Source of the DNA: Apostichopus japonicus
Lineage: Eukaryota; Echinodermata; Holothuroidea; Aspidochirotida; Stichopodidae
Length of the DNA stretch: 64,000 nt
NCBI RefSeq assembly: GCF_037975245.1
Contig: NC_092582.1
Coordinates: 26,474,077-26,538,076, forward strand
Direction of reading: 5' to 3'
This document shows, piece by piece, positions 12,801 through 27,800 of this stretch (positions are counted from its first letter, which is position 1; each line of letters begins with the position of its first letter). Under the pieces are notes generated by a model, which was not told where the DNA came from, did no database searches, and saw only the letters and a list, made by a program, of their open reading frames with translations. A program made the translations under genes and the position numbers.

Positions 12801-15800
12801 TTGTCCGATTTTGGCCAAAATTGCGACTTTTTTAAATTCTTCCCAAAATTGTACTTGTGGTGTGTGGCGCCCTTTGGATTCATTTCCACGTCACAATAGC
12901 GTTATAAACACTTATATTTTGGTGGAAAAATGAAATTTAATAACCATATCTTGACGTCATTTCATATCTAATTTAAATGACTAAAACTTCGACGAATGCC
13001 ACTTTTGACTCCAGAGAAGCGTCTACTGGGTGCTGGGAGTCCCTTCTACGTAGTCTGAGAGAGATTTGAGAACTTTCATTTTTGGCCAAAAATCGCCAAT
13101 TTCATAAGGCTTTACCCTTATGATTTTGTCCGATTTTGGCCAAAATTGCGACCTTTTTTAATTCTTCCCAAAATTGTACCTGTGGTGTGTGGCGCCCTTT
13201 GGATTCATTTCCACGTGACAAGAGCGGTATAAACACTTATATTTTGGTGGAAAAATGAAATTTAATAACCATATCTTGACGTCATTTCATATCTAATTTA
13301 AATGACTAAAACTTCGACGAATGCCACTTTTGACTCCAGAGAAGCGTCTACTGGGTGCTGGGAGTCCCTTCTACGTAGTCTGAGAGAGATTTGAGAACTT
13401 TCATTTTTGGCCAAAAATCGCCAATTTCATAAGGCTTTACCCTTATGATTTTGTCCGATTTTGGCCAAAATTGCGACCTTTTTTAATTCTTCCCAAAATT
13501 GTACCTGTGGTGTGTGGCGCCCTTTGGATTCATTTCCACGTGACAAGAGCGGTATAAACACTTATATTTTGGTGGAAAAATGAAATTTAATAACCATATC
13601 TTGACGTCATTTCATATCTAATTTAAATGACTAAAACTTCGACGAATGCCACTTTTGACTCCAGAGAAGCGTCTACTGGGTGCTGGGAGTACCTTCTACG
13701 TAGTCTGAGAGAGACTTGAGAACTTTCATTTTTGGCCAAAAAATCGCCAATTTCATAAGGCTATACCCTTATGATTTTGTCCGATTTTGGCCCAAATCGC
13801 GACCTTTTTTAATTCTTCCCAAAATTGTACCTGTGGTGTGTGGCGCCCTTTGGATTCATTTCCACGTGACAAGAGCGTTATCAACACTTATATTTTGGTG
13901 GAAAAATGAAATTTAATAACCATATCTTGACGTCATTTCATATCTAATTTAAATGACTAAAACTTCGTCGAATGCCACTTTTGACTCCAGAGAAGCGTCT
14001 ACTGGGTGCTGGGAGTCCCTTCTACGTAGTCTGAGAGAGATTTGAGAACTTTCATTTTTGGCCAAAAATCGCCAATTTCATAAGGCCATACCCCTATGAT
14101 TTTGTCCGATTTTGGCCAAAATTGCGACTTTTTTAAATTCTTCCCAAAATTGTACTTGTGGTGTGTGGCGCCCTTTGGATTCATTTCCACGTCACAATAG
14201 CGTTATAAACACTTATATTTTGGTGGAAAAATGAAATTTAATAACCATATCTTGACGTCATTTCATATCTAATTTAAATGACTAAAACTTCGACGAATGC
14301 CACTTTTGACTCCAGAGAAGCGTCTACTGGGTGCTGGGAGTCCCTTCTACGTAGTCTGAGAGAGATTTGAGAACTTTCATTTTTGGCCAAAAATCGCCAA
14401 TTTCATAAGGCTTTACCCTTATGATTTTGTCCGATTTTGGCCAAAATTGCGACTTTTTTAATTCTTCCCAAAATTGTACCTGTGGTGTGTGGCGCCCTTT
14501 GGATTCATTTCCACGTGACAAGAGCGTTATCAACACTTATATTTTGGTGGAAAAATGAAATTTAATAACCATATCTTGACGTCATTTCATATCTTATTTA
14601 AATGACTAAAACTTCGACGAATGCCACTTTTGACTCCAGAGAAGCGTCTACTGGGTGCTGGGAGTACCTTCTGCGTAGTCTGAGAGAGATTTGAGAACTT
14701 TCATTTTTGGCCAAAAATCGCCAATTTCATAAGGCTATACCCTTATGATTTTGTCCGATTTTGGCACAAATCGCGACCTTTTTTAATTCTTCCCAAAATT
14801 GTACCTGTGGTGTGTGGCGCCCTTTGGATTCATTTCCACGTGACAAGAGCGTTATCAACACTTATATTTTGGTGGAAAAATGAAATTTAATAACCATATC
14901 TTGACGTCATTTCATATCTAATTTAAATGACTAAAACTTCGACGAATGCCACTTTTGACTCCAGAGAAGCGTCTACTGGGTGCTGGGAGTCCCTTCTACG
15001 TAGTCTGAGAGAGATTTGAGAACTTTCATTTTTGGCCAAAAATCGCCAATTTCATAAGGCTTTACCCTTATGATTTTGTCCGATTTTGGCCAAAATTGCG
15101 ACCTTTTTTAATTCTTCCCAAAATTGTACCTGTGGTGTGTGGCGCCCTTTGGATTCATTTCCACGTGACAAGAGCGGTATAAACACTTATATTTTGGTGG
15201 AAAAATGAAATTTAATAACCATATCTTGACGTCATTTCATATCTAATTTAAATGACTAAAACTTCGACGAATGCCACTTTTGACTCCAGAGAAGCGTCTA
15301 CTGGGTGCTGGGAGTACCTTCTACGTAGTCTGAGAGAGACTTGAGAACTTTCATTTTTGGCCAAAAAATCGCCAATTTCATAAGGCTATACCCTTATGAT
15401 TTTGTCCGATTTTGGCCCAAATCGCGACCTTTTTTAATTCTTCCCAAAATTGTACCTGTGGTGTGTGGCGCCCTTTGGATTCATTTCCACGTGACAAGAG
15501 CGTTATCAACACTTATATTTTGGTGGAAAAATGAAATTTAATAACCATATCTTGACGTCATTTCATATCTAATTTAAATGACTAAAACTTCGTCGAATGC
15601 CACTTTTGACTCCAGAGAAGCGTCTACTGGGTGCTGGGAGTCCCTTCTACGTAGTCTGAGAGAGATTTGAGAACTTTCATTTTTGGCCAAAAATCGCCAA
15701 TTTCATAAGGCCATACCCCTATGATTTTGTCCGATTTTGGCCAAAATTGCGACTTTTTTAAATTCTTCCCAAAATTGTACTTGTGGTGTGTGGCGCCCTT

Positions 15801-18800
15801 TGGATTCATTTCCACGTCACAATAGCGTTATAAACACTTATATTTTGGTGGAAAAATGAAATTTAATAACCATATCTTGACGTCATTTCATATCTAATTT
15901 AAATGACTAAAACTTCGACGAATGCCACTTTTGACTCCAGAGAAGCGTCTACTGGGTGCTGGGAGTCCCTTCTACGTAGTCTGAGAGAGATTTGAGAACT
16001 TTCATTTTTGGCCAAAAATCGCCAATTTCATAAGGCTTTACCCTTATGATTTTGTCCGATTTTGGCCAAAATTGCGACTTTTTTAATTCTTCCCAAAATT
16101 GTACCTGTGGTGTGTGGCGCCCTTTGGATTCATTTCCACGTGACAAGAGCGTTATCAACACTTATATTTTGGTGGAAAAATGAAATTTAATAACCATATC
16201 TTGACGTCATTTCATATCTAATTTAAATGACTAAAACTTCGTCGAATGCCACTTTTGACTCCAGAGAAGCGTCTACTGGGTGCTGGGAGTCCCTTCTACG
16301 TAGTCTGAGAGAGATTTGAGAACTTTCATTTTGGCCAAAAATCGCCAATTTCATAAGGTTATACCCTTATGATTTTGTCCGATTTTGGCCCAAATCGCGA
16401 CCTTTTTTAATTCTTCCCAAAATTGTACCTGTGGTGTGTGGCGCCTTTTGGATTCATTTCCACGTGACAAGAGCGGTATAAACACTTATATTTTGGTGGA
16501 AAAATGAAATTTAATAACCATATCTTGACGTCATTTCATATCTAATTTAAATGACTAAAACTTCGTCAAATGCCACTTTTGACTCCAGAGAAGCGTCTAC
16601 TGGGTGCTGGGAGTCCCTTCTACGTAGTCTGAGAGAGATTTGGGAACTTTCATTTTTGGCCAAAAATCGCCAATTTCATAAGGCTTATGATTTTGTCCGA
16701 TTTTGGCCAAAATTGCGACTTTTTTTAATTCTTCCCAAAATTGTACTTGTGGTGTGTGGCGCCCTTTGGATTCATTTCCACGTGACAAGAGCGTTATCAA
16801 CACTTATATATTTGGTGGAAAAATGAAATTTAATAACCATATCTTGACGTCATTTCAATATCTTATTTAAATGATTAAAACTTCGTTGAATGCCACTTTT
16901 GACTCCAGGGAAGCGTCTACTGGGTGCTGGGAGTACCATCTACGTAGTCTGAGAGAGACTTGAGAACTTTCATTTTTGCCAAAAAATCGCCAATTTCATA
17001 AGACTATACCCTTATGATTTTGTCCGATTTTGGCCAAAATTGCGACTTTTTTAATTCTTCCCAAAATTGTACCTGTGGTGTGTGGCGCCCTTTGGATTCA
17101 TTTCCACGTGACAAGAGCGTTATCAACACTTATATTTTGGTGGAAAAATGAAATTTAATAACCATATCTTGACGTCATTTCATATCTAATTTAAATGACT
17201 AAAACTTCGTCGAATGCCACTTTTGACTCGAGAGAAGCGTCTACTGGGTGCTGGGAGTCCCTTCTACGTAGTCTGAGAGAGATTTGAGAACTTTCATTTT
17301 TGGCCAAAAATCGCCAATTTCATAAGGCTATACCCTTATGATTTTGTCCGATTTTGGCCCAAATCGCGACTTTTTTGATTCTTCCCAAAATTGTACCTGT
17401 GGTGTGTGGCGCCTTTTGGATTCATTTCCACGTGACAAGAGCGGTATCAACACTTATATTTTGGTGGAAAAATGAAATTTAATAACCATATCTTGACGTC
17501 ATTTCATATCTAATTTAAATGACTAAAACTTCGTCGAATGCCACTTTTGACTCCAGAGAAGCGTCTACTGGGTGCTGGGAGTCCCTTCTACGTAGTCTGA
17601 GAGAGATTTGAGAACTTTCATTTTGGCCAAAAATCGCCAATTTCATAAGGTTATACCCTTATGATTTTGTCCGATTTTGGCCAAAATCGCGACTTTTTTA
17701 ATTCTTCCCAAAATTGTACCTGTGGTGTGTGGCGCCTTTTGGATTCATTTCCACGTGACAAGAGCGGTATAAACACTTATATTTTGGTGGAAAAATGAAA
17801 TTTAATAACCATATCTTGACGTCATTTCATATCTAATTTAAATGACTAAAACTTCGTTGAATGCCACTTTTGACTCCAGAGAAGCGTCTACTGGGTGCTG
17901 GGAGTCCCTTCTACGTAGTCTGAGAGAGATTTGAGAACTTTTGGCCAAAAATCGCCGATTTCATAAGGTTATACCCTTATGATTTTGTCCGATTTTGGCC
18001 AAAATCGCGTCTTTTTTAATTCTTCCCAAAATTGTACCTGTGGTGTGTGGCGCCTTTTGGATTCATTTCCACGTGACAAGAGCGTTATCAACACTTATAT
18101 TTTGGTGGAAAAATGAAATTTAATAACCATATCTTGACGTCATTTCATATCTAATTTAAATGACTAAAACTTCGTCGAATGCCACTTTTGACTCCAGAGA
18201 AGCGTCTACTGGGTGCTGGGAGTCCCTTCTACGTAGTCTGAGAGAGATTTAAGAACTTTCATTTTTGGCCAAAACTCGCCAATTTCATAAGGCTATACCC
18301 TTATGATTTTGTCCGATTTTGGCCAAAATTGCGACTTTTTTAATTCTTCCCAAAATTGTAACTGTGGTGTGTGGCGCCCTTTGGATTCATTTCCACGTGA
18401 CAAGAGCGGTATAAACACTTATATTTTGGTGGAAAAATGAAATTTAATAACCATATCTTGACGTCATTTCATATCTAATTTAAATGACTACAACTTCGAC
18501 GAATGCCACTTTTGACTCCAGAGAAGCGTCTACTGGGTGCAGGGAGTCCCTTCTACGTAGTCTGAGAGAGATTTGAGAACTTTCATTTTTGGCCAAAAAT
18601 CGCCAATTTCATAAGGCTTTACCCTTATGATTTTGTCCGATTTTGGCCAAAATTGCGACTTTTTTAATTCTTCCCAAAATTGTACCTGTGGTGTGTGGCG
18701 CCCTTTGGATTCATTTCCACGTGACAAGAACGGTATAAACACTTATATTTTGGTGGAAAAATGAAATTTAATAACCATATCTTGACGTCATTTCATATCT

Positions 18801-21800
18801 AATTTAAATGACTAAAACTTCGTCGAATGCCACTTTTGACTCCAGAGAAGCGTCTACTGGGTGCTGGGAGTCCCTTCTACGTAGTCTGAGAGAGATTTGA
18901 GAACTTTCATTTTTGGCCAAAAATCGCCAATTTCATAAGGCTATACCCTTATGATTTTGTCCGATTTTGGCCCAAATCGCGACTTTTTTAATTCTTCCCA
19001 AAATTGTACCTGTGGTGTGTGGCGCCTTTTGGATTCATTTCCACGTGACAAGAGCGGTATAAACACTTATATTTTGGTGGAAAAATGAAATTTAATAACC
19101 ATATCTTGACGTCATTTCATATCTAATTTAAATGACTAAAACTTCGACGAATGCCACTTTTGACTCCAGAGAAGCGTCTACTGGGTGCTGGGAGTCCCTT
19201 CTACGTAGTCTGAGAGAGATTTGAGAACTTTCATTTTTGGCCAAAAATCGCCAATTTCATAAGGCTTTACCCTTATGATTTTGTCCGATTTTGGCCAAAA
19301 TTGCGACTTTTTTAATTCTTCCCAAAATTGTACCTGTGGTGTGTGGCGCCCTTAGGATTCATTTCCACGTGACAAGAGCGGTATAAACACTTATATTTTG
19401 GTGGAAAAATGAAATTTAATAACCATATCTTGACGTCATTTCATATCTAATTTAAATGACTAAAACTTCGACGAATGCCACTTTTGACTCCAGAGAAGCG
19501 TCTACTGGGTGCTGGGAGTACCTTCTACGTAGTCTGAGAGAGACTTGAGAACTTTCATTTTTGGCCAAAAAATCGCCAATTTCATAAGGCTATACCCTTA
19601 TGATTTTGTCCGATTTTGGCCCAAATCGCGACCTTTTTTAATTCTTCCCAAAATTGTACCTGTGGTGTGTGGCGCCCTTTGGATTCATTTCCACGTGACA
19701 AGAGCGGTATAAACACTTATATTTTGGTGGAAAAATGAAATTTAATAACCATATCTTGACGTCATTTCATATCTAATTTAAATGACTAAAACTTCGACGA
19801 ATGCCACTTTTGACTCCAGAGAAGCGTCTACTGGGTGCTGGGAGTCCCTTCTACGTAGTCTGAGAGAGACTTGAGAACTTTCATTTTTGCCAAAAAAATT
19901 GCCAATTTCATAAGGCTATACCCTTATGATTTTGTCCGATTTTGGCCCAAATCGCGACTTTTTTAATTCTTCCCAAAATTGTACCTGTGGTGTGTGGCGC
20001 CCTTTGGATTCATTTCCACGTCACAGGAGCGGTATAAGCACTTATATTTTGGTGGAAAAATGAAATTAATAACCATTTCTTGACGTCATTTCAATATCTT
20101 ATTTAAATGATTAAAACTTCGTTGAATGCCACTTTTGACTCCAGAGAAGCGACTACTGGGTGCTGGGAGTACCTTCTACGTAGTCTGAGAGAGACTTGAG
20201 AACTTTCATTTTTGCCAAAAAATCGCCAATTTCATAAGGCTATATTTACCCGTATGATTTTGTCCGATTTTGGCCCAAATCGCGACCTTTTTAATTTTTC
20301 CCAAAATTGTACCTGTGGTGTGTGGCGCCCTTTGGATTCATTTCCACGTGACAAGAGCGTTATCAACACTTATATTTTGGTGGAAAAATGAAATTTAATA
20401 ACCATATCTTGACGTCATTTCATATCTAATTTAAATGACTAAAACTTCGTCGAATGCCACTTTTGACTCCAGAGAAGCGTCTACTGGGTGCTGGGAGTCC
20501 CTTCTACGTAGTCTGAGAGAGATTTGAGAACTTTCATTTTTGGCCAAAAATCGCTAATTTTATAAGGCTATATATACCCTTATGATTTTGTCCGATTTTG
20601 GCCAAAATTGCGACTTTTTTTAATTCTTCCCAAAATTGTACTTGTGGTGTATGGCGCCCTTTGGTTTCCTTCTTCGACTCCTTCGTCGACTCCAGAGGTG
20701 CTGGGAGTCCCTTTTACGTAGTCTGAGAGAGATTTGAGAACTTTCATTTTTGGCCAAAAATCGCCAATTTCATAAGGCTATACCCTTATGATTTTGTCCG
20801 ATTTTGGCCAAAATTGCGACTTTTTTTAATTCTTCCCAAAATTGTACTTGTGGTGTGTGGCGCCCTTTGGATTCATTTCCACGTCACAAGAGCGTTATCA
20901 ACACTTATATTTTGGTGGAAAAATGAAATTTAATAACCATATCTTGACGTCATTTCAATATCTTATTTAAATGATTAAAACATCGTTGAATGCCACTTTT
21001 GACTCCAGGGAAGCGTCTACTGGGTGCTGGGAGTACCTTCTACGTAGTCTGAGAGAGACTTGAGAACTTTCATTTTTGCCAAAAAATCGCCAATTTCATA
21101 AGGCTATACCCTTATGATTTTGTCCGATTTTGGCCCAAATCGCGACCTTTTTAAATCTTCCTAAAATTGTACATGTGGTGTGTGGCGCCCTTTGGGTTCC
21201 TTTCCACGTGACAAGAGCGTTATCAACACTTATATTTTGGTGGAAAAATGAAATTTAATAACCATATCTTGACGTCATTTCATATCTAATTTAAATGACT
21301 AAAACTTCGTCGAATGCCACTTTTGACTCGAGAGAAGCGTCTACTGGGTGCTGGGAGTCCCTTCTACGTAGTCTGAGAGAGACTTGAGAACTTTCATTTT
21401 TGCCAAAAAAATTGCCAATTTCATAAGGCTATACCCTTATGATTTTGTCCGATTTTGGCCCAAATCGCGACTTTTTTAATTCTTCCCAAAATTGTACCTG
21501 TGGTGTGTGGCGCCCTTTGGATTCATTTCCACGTCACAGGAGCGGTAGAAGCACTTATATTTTGGTGGAAAAATGAAATTAATAACCATTTCTTGACGTC
21601 ATTTCAATATCTTATTTAAATGATTAAAACTTCGTTGAATGCCACTTTTGACTCCAGAGAAGCGACTACTGGGTGCTGGGAGTACCTTCTACGTAGTCTG
21701 AGAGAGACTTGAGAACTTTCATTTTTGCCAAAAAATCGCCAATTTCATAAGGCTATACCCTTATGATTTTGTCCGATTTTGGCCCAAATCGCGACCTTTT

Positions 21801-24800
21801 TAATTTTTCCCAAAATTGTACCTGTGGTGTGTGGCGCCCTTTGGATTCATTTCCACGTGACAAGAACGGTATAAACACTTATATTTTGGTGGAAAAATGA
21901 AATTTAATAACCATATCTTGACGTCATTTCATATCTAATTTAAATGACTAAAACTTCGTCGAATGCCACTTTTGACTCCAGAGAAGCGTCTACTGGGTGC
22001 TGGGAGTCCCTTCTACGTAGTCTGAGAGAGATTTGAGAACTTTCATTTTTGGCCAAAAATCGCTAATTTCATAAGGCTATACCCTTATGATTTTGTCCGA
22101 TTTTGGCCCAATTCGCGACCTTTTTAATTCTTCCCAAAATTGTACCTGTGGTGTGTGGCGCCCTTTGGATTCATTTCCACGTGACAAGAGCGTTATCAAC
22201 ACTTATATTTTGGTGGAAAATGAAATTTAATAACCATATCTTGACGTCATTTCATATCTAATTTAAATGACTAAAACTTCGTCGAATGCCACTTTTGACT
22301 CCAGAGAAGCGTCTACTGGGTGCTGGGAGTCCCTTCTACGTAGTCTGAGAGAGATTTGAGAACTTTCATTTTTGGCCAAAAATCGCCAATTTCATAAGGC
22401 TTATGATTTTGTCCGATTTTGGCCCAAATCGCGACCTTTTTAAATCTTCCTAAAATTGTACATGTGGTGTATGGCGCCCTTTGGATTCCTTTCCACGTGA
22501 CAAGAGCGTTATCAACACTTATATTTTGGTGGAAAAATGAAATTTAATAACCATATCTTGACGTCATTTCATATCTAATTTAAATGACTAAAACTTCGTC
22601 GAATGCCACTTTTGACTCCAGAGAAGCGTCTACTGGGTGCTGGGAGTCCCTTCTACGTAGTCTGAGAGAGATTTGAGAAATTTCATTTTTGGCCAAAAAT
22701 CGCCAATTTCATAAGGCCATACCCCTATGATTTTGTCCGATTTTGGCCCAAATCGCGACTTTTTTAATTCTTCCCAAAATTGTACCTGTGGTGTGTGGCG
22801 CCCTTTGGATTCATTTCCACGTGACAAGAGCGGTATAAACACTTATATTTTGGTGGAAAAATGAAATTTAATAACCATATCTTGACGTCATTTCATATCT
22901 AATTTAAATGACTAAAACTTCGTCGAATGCCACTTTTGACTCCAGAGAAGCGTCTACTGGGTGCAGGGAGTACCTTCTACGTAGTCTGAGAGAGACTTGA
23001 GAACTTTCATTTTTGCCAAAAAATCGCCAATTTCATAAGGCTATACCCTTATGATTTTGTCCGATTTTGGCCCAATTCGCGACCTTTTTAATTCTTCCCA
23101 AAATTGTACCTGTGGTGTGTGGCGCCCTTTGGATTCATTTCCACGTGACAAGAGCGTTATCAACACTTATATTTTGGTGGAAAATGAAATTTAATAACCA
23201 TATCTTGACGTCATTTCATATCTAATTTAAATGACTAAAACTTCGTCGAATGCCACTTTTGACTCCAGAGAAGCGTCTACTGGGTGCTGGGAGTCCCTTC
23301 TACGTAGTCTGAGAGAGATTTGAGAACTTTCATTTTTGGCCAAAAATCGCCAATTTCATAAGGTATACCTTTATGATTTTGTCCGATTTTGGCCCAAATC
23401 GCGACCTTTTTAATTCTTCCCAAAATTGTACGTGTGGTGTGTGGCGCCCTTTGGATTCATTTCCACGTGACAAGAGCGGCATAAACACTTATATTTTGGT
23501 GGAAAAATGAAATTTAATAACCATATCTTGACGTCATTTCATATCTAATTTAAATGACTAAAACTTCGACGAATGCCACTTTTGACTCCAGAGAAGCGTC
23601 TACTGGGTGCTGGGAGTCCCTTCTACGTAGTCTGAGAGAGATTTGAGAACTTTCATTTTTGGCCAAAAAATCGCCAATTTCATAAAGGTATAACCTTATG
23701 ATTTTGTCCGATTTTGGCCAAAATCGCGACTTTTTTAATTCTTCCCAAAATTGTACCTGTGGTGTGTGGCGCCCTTTGGATTCATTTCCACGTGACAAGA
23801 GCGTTATCAACACTTATATTTTGGTGAAAAAATGAAATTTAATAACCATATCTTGACGTCATTTCATATCTAATTTAAATGACTAAAACTTCGACGAATG
23901 CCACTTTTGACTCCAGAGAAGCGTCTACTGGGTGCTGGGAGTACCTTCTACGCAGTCTGAGAGATACTTGAGAACTTTCATTTTTGCCAAAAAAAATTGC
24001 CAATTTCATAAGGCTATACCCTTATGATTTTGTCCAATTTTGGCCAAAATCGCGACTTTTTTAATTCTTCCCAAAATTGTACCTGTGGTGTGTGGCGCCC
24101 TTTGGATTCATTTCCACGTCACAGGAGCGGTATAAGCACTTATATTTTGGTGGAAAAATGAAATTAATAACCATATCTTGACGTCATTTCAATATCTTAT
24201 TTAAATGATTAAAACTTCGTTGAATGCCACTTTTGACTCCAGAGAAGCGACTACTGGGTGCTGGGAGTACCTTCTACGTAGTCTGAGAGAGACTTGAGAA
24301 CTTTCATTTTTGCCAAAAAATCGCCAATTTCATAAGGCTATATATACCCTTATGATTTTGTCCGATTTTTTGGCCCAAATCGCGACTTTTTTAATTCTTC
24401 CCAAAATTGTACCTGTGGTGTGTGGCGCCCTTTGGATTCCTTTCCACGTGACAAGAGCGTTATCAACACTTATATTTTGGTGGAAAAATGAAATTTAATA
24501 CCCAATTGACGTCATTTCATATCTAATTTAAATGACTAAAACTTCGACGAATGCCACTTTTGACTCCAGAGAAGCGTCTACTGGGTGCTGGGAGTCCCTT
24601 CTACGTAGTCTGAGAGAGATTTGAGAACTTTCATTTTTGGCCAAAAATCGCCAATTTCATAAAGGTATAACCTTATGATTTTGTCCGATTTTGGCCAAAA
24701 TCGCGACCTTTTTTAATTCTTCCCAAAATTGTACCTGTGGTGTGTGGCGCCCTTTGGATTCATTTCCACGTGACAAGAGCGTTATCAACACTTATATTTT

Positions 24801-27800
24801 GGTGAAAAAATGAAATTTAATAACCATATCTTGACGTCATTTCATATCTAATTTAAATGACTAAAACTTCGACGAATGCCACTTTTGACTCCAGAGAAGC
24901 GTCTACTGGGTGCTGGGAGTACCTTCTACGCAGTCTGAGAGATACTTGAGAACTTTCATTTTTGCCAAAAAAAATTGCCAATTTCATAAGGCTATACCCT
25001 TATGATTTTGTCCAATTTTGGCCCAAATCGCGACTTTTTTAATTCTTCCCAAAATTGTACCTGTGGTGTGTGGCGCCCTTTGGATTCATTTCCACGTGAC
25101 AAGAGCGTTATCAACACTTATATTTTGGTGGGAAAATGAAATTTAATAACCAATTGACGTCATTTCATATCTAATTTAAATGACTAAAACTTCGTCGAAT
25201 GCCACTTTTGACTCCAGAGAAGCGTCTACTGGGTGCTGGGAGTCCCTTCTACGTAGTCTGAGAGAGATTTGAGAACTTTCATTTTTGGCCAAAAAATCGC
25301 CAATTTCATAAGGCTATACCCTTATGATTTTGTCCGATTTTGGCCCAATTCGCGACCTCTTTTAATTCTTCCCAAAATTGTACCTGTGGTGTGTGGCGCC
25401 CTTTGGATTCCTTTCCACGTGACAAGAGCGTTATCAACACTTATATTTTGGTGGAAAAATGAAATTTAATAACCATATCTTGACGTCATTTCATATCTAA
25501 TTTAAATGACTAAAACTTCGTCGAATGCCACTTTTGACTCCAGAGAAGCGTCTACTGGGTGCTGGGAGTCCCTTCTATGTAGTCTGAGAGAGACTTGAGA
25601 ACTTTCATTTTTGCCAAAAAAATTGCCAATTTCATAAGGCTATACCCTTATGATTTTGTCCGATTTTGGCCCAAATCGCGACTTTTTTAATTCTTCCCAA
25701 AATTGTACCTGTGGTGTGTGGCGCCCTTTGGATTCATTTCCACGTCACAGGAGCGGTATAAGCACTTATATTTTGGTGGAAAAATGAAATTAATAACCAT
25801 ATCTTGACGTCATTTCAATATCTTATTTAAATGATTAAAACTTTGTTGAATGCCACTTTTGACTCCAGAGAAGCGACTACTGGGTGCTGGGAGTCCCTTC
25901 TACGTAGTCTGAGAGAGACTTGAGAACTTTCATTTTTGCCAAAAAATCGCCAATTTCATAAGGCTATATATACCCTTATGATTTTGTCCGATTTTGGCCT
26001 AAATCGCGATCTTTTTAATTTTTCCCAAAAATGTACCTGTGGTGTGTGGCGCCCTTTGGATTCATTTCCACGTGACAAGAGCGTTATCAACACTTATATT
26101 TTGGTGGAAAAATGAAATTTAATAACCATATCTTGACGTCATTTCATATCTAATTTAAATGACTAAAACTTCGTCGAATGCCACTTTTGACTCCAGAGAA
26201 GCGTCTACTGGGTGCTGGGAGTACCTTCTACGCAGTCTGAGAGATACTTGAGAACTTTCATTTTTGCCAAAAAAAATTGCCAATTTCATAAGGCTATACC
26301 CTTATGATTTTGTCCAATTTTGGCCAAAATCGCGACTTTTTTAATTCTTCCCAAAATTGTACCTGTGGTGTGTGGCGCCCTTTGGATTCATTTCCACGTC
26401 ACAGGAGCGGTATAAGCACTTATATTTTGGTGGAAAAATGAAATTAATAACCATATCTTGACGTCATTTCAATATCTTATTTAAATGATTAAAACTTCGT
26501 TGAATGCCACTTTTGACTCCAGAGAAGCGACTACTGGGTGCTGGGAGTACCTTCTACGTAGTCTGAGAGAGACTTGAGAATTTTCATTTTTGCCAAAAAA
26601 TCGCCAATTTCATAAGGCTATATATACCCTTATGATTTTGTCCGATTTGGGCCCAAATCGCGACTTTTTTAATTCTTCCCAAAATTGTACCTGTGGTGTG
26701 TGGCGCCCTTTGGATTCATTTCCACGTGACAAGAGCGTTATCAACACTTATATTTTGGTGGGAAAATGAAATTTAATAACCAATTGACGTCATTTCATAT
26801 CTGATTTAAATGACTAAAACTTCGTCGAATGCCACTTTTGACTCCAGAGAAGCGTCTACTGGGTGCTGGGAGTCCCTTCTACGTAGTCTGAGAGAGATTT
26901 GAGAACTTTCATTTTTGGCCAAAAAATCGCCAATTTCATAAGGCTATACCCTTATGATTTTGTCCGATTTTGGCCCAAATCGCGACTTTTTTAATTCTTC
27001 CCAAAATTGTACCTGTGGTGTGTGGCGCCCTTTGGATTCCTTTCCACGTGACAAGAGCGTTATCAACACTTATATTTTGGTGGAAAAATGAAATTTAATA
27101 CCCAATTGACGTCATTTCATATCTAATTTAAATGACTAAAACTTCGACGAATGCCACTTTTGACTCCAGAGAAGCGTCTACTGGGTGCTGGGAGTCCCTT
27201 CTACGTAGTCTGAGAGAGATTTGAGAACTTTCATTTTTGGCCCAAAATCGCCAATTTCATAAAGGTATAACCTTATGATTTTGTCCGATTTTGGCCAAAA
27301 TCGCGACCTTTTTTAATTCTTCCCAAAATTGTACCTGTGGTGTGTGGCGCCCTTTGGATTCATTTCCACGTGACAAGAGCGTTATCAACACTTATATTTT
27401 GGTGAAAAAATGAAATTTAATAACCATATCTTGACGTCATTTCATATCTAATTTAAATGACTAAAACTTCGACGAATGCCACTTTTGACTCCAGAGAAGC
27501 GTCTACTGGGTGCTGGGAGTACCTTCTACGCAGTCTGAGAGATACTTGAGAACTTTCATTTTTGCCAAAAAAAATTGCCAATTTCATAAGGCTATACCCT
27601 TATGATTTTGTCCAATTTTGGCCAAAATCGCGACTTTTTTAATTCTTCCCAAAATTGTACCTGTGGTGTGTGGCGCCCTTTGGATTCATTTCCACGTGAC
27701 AAGAGCGTTATCAACACTTATATTTTGGTGGGAAAATGAAATTTAATAACCAATTGACGTCATTTCATATCTAATTTAAATGACTAAAACTTCGTCGAAT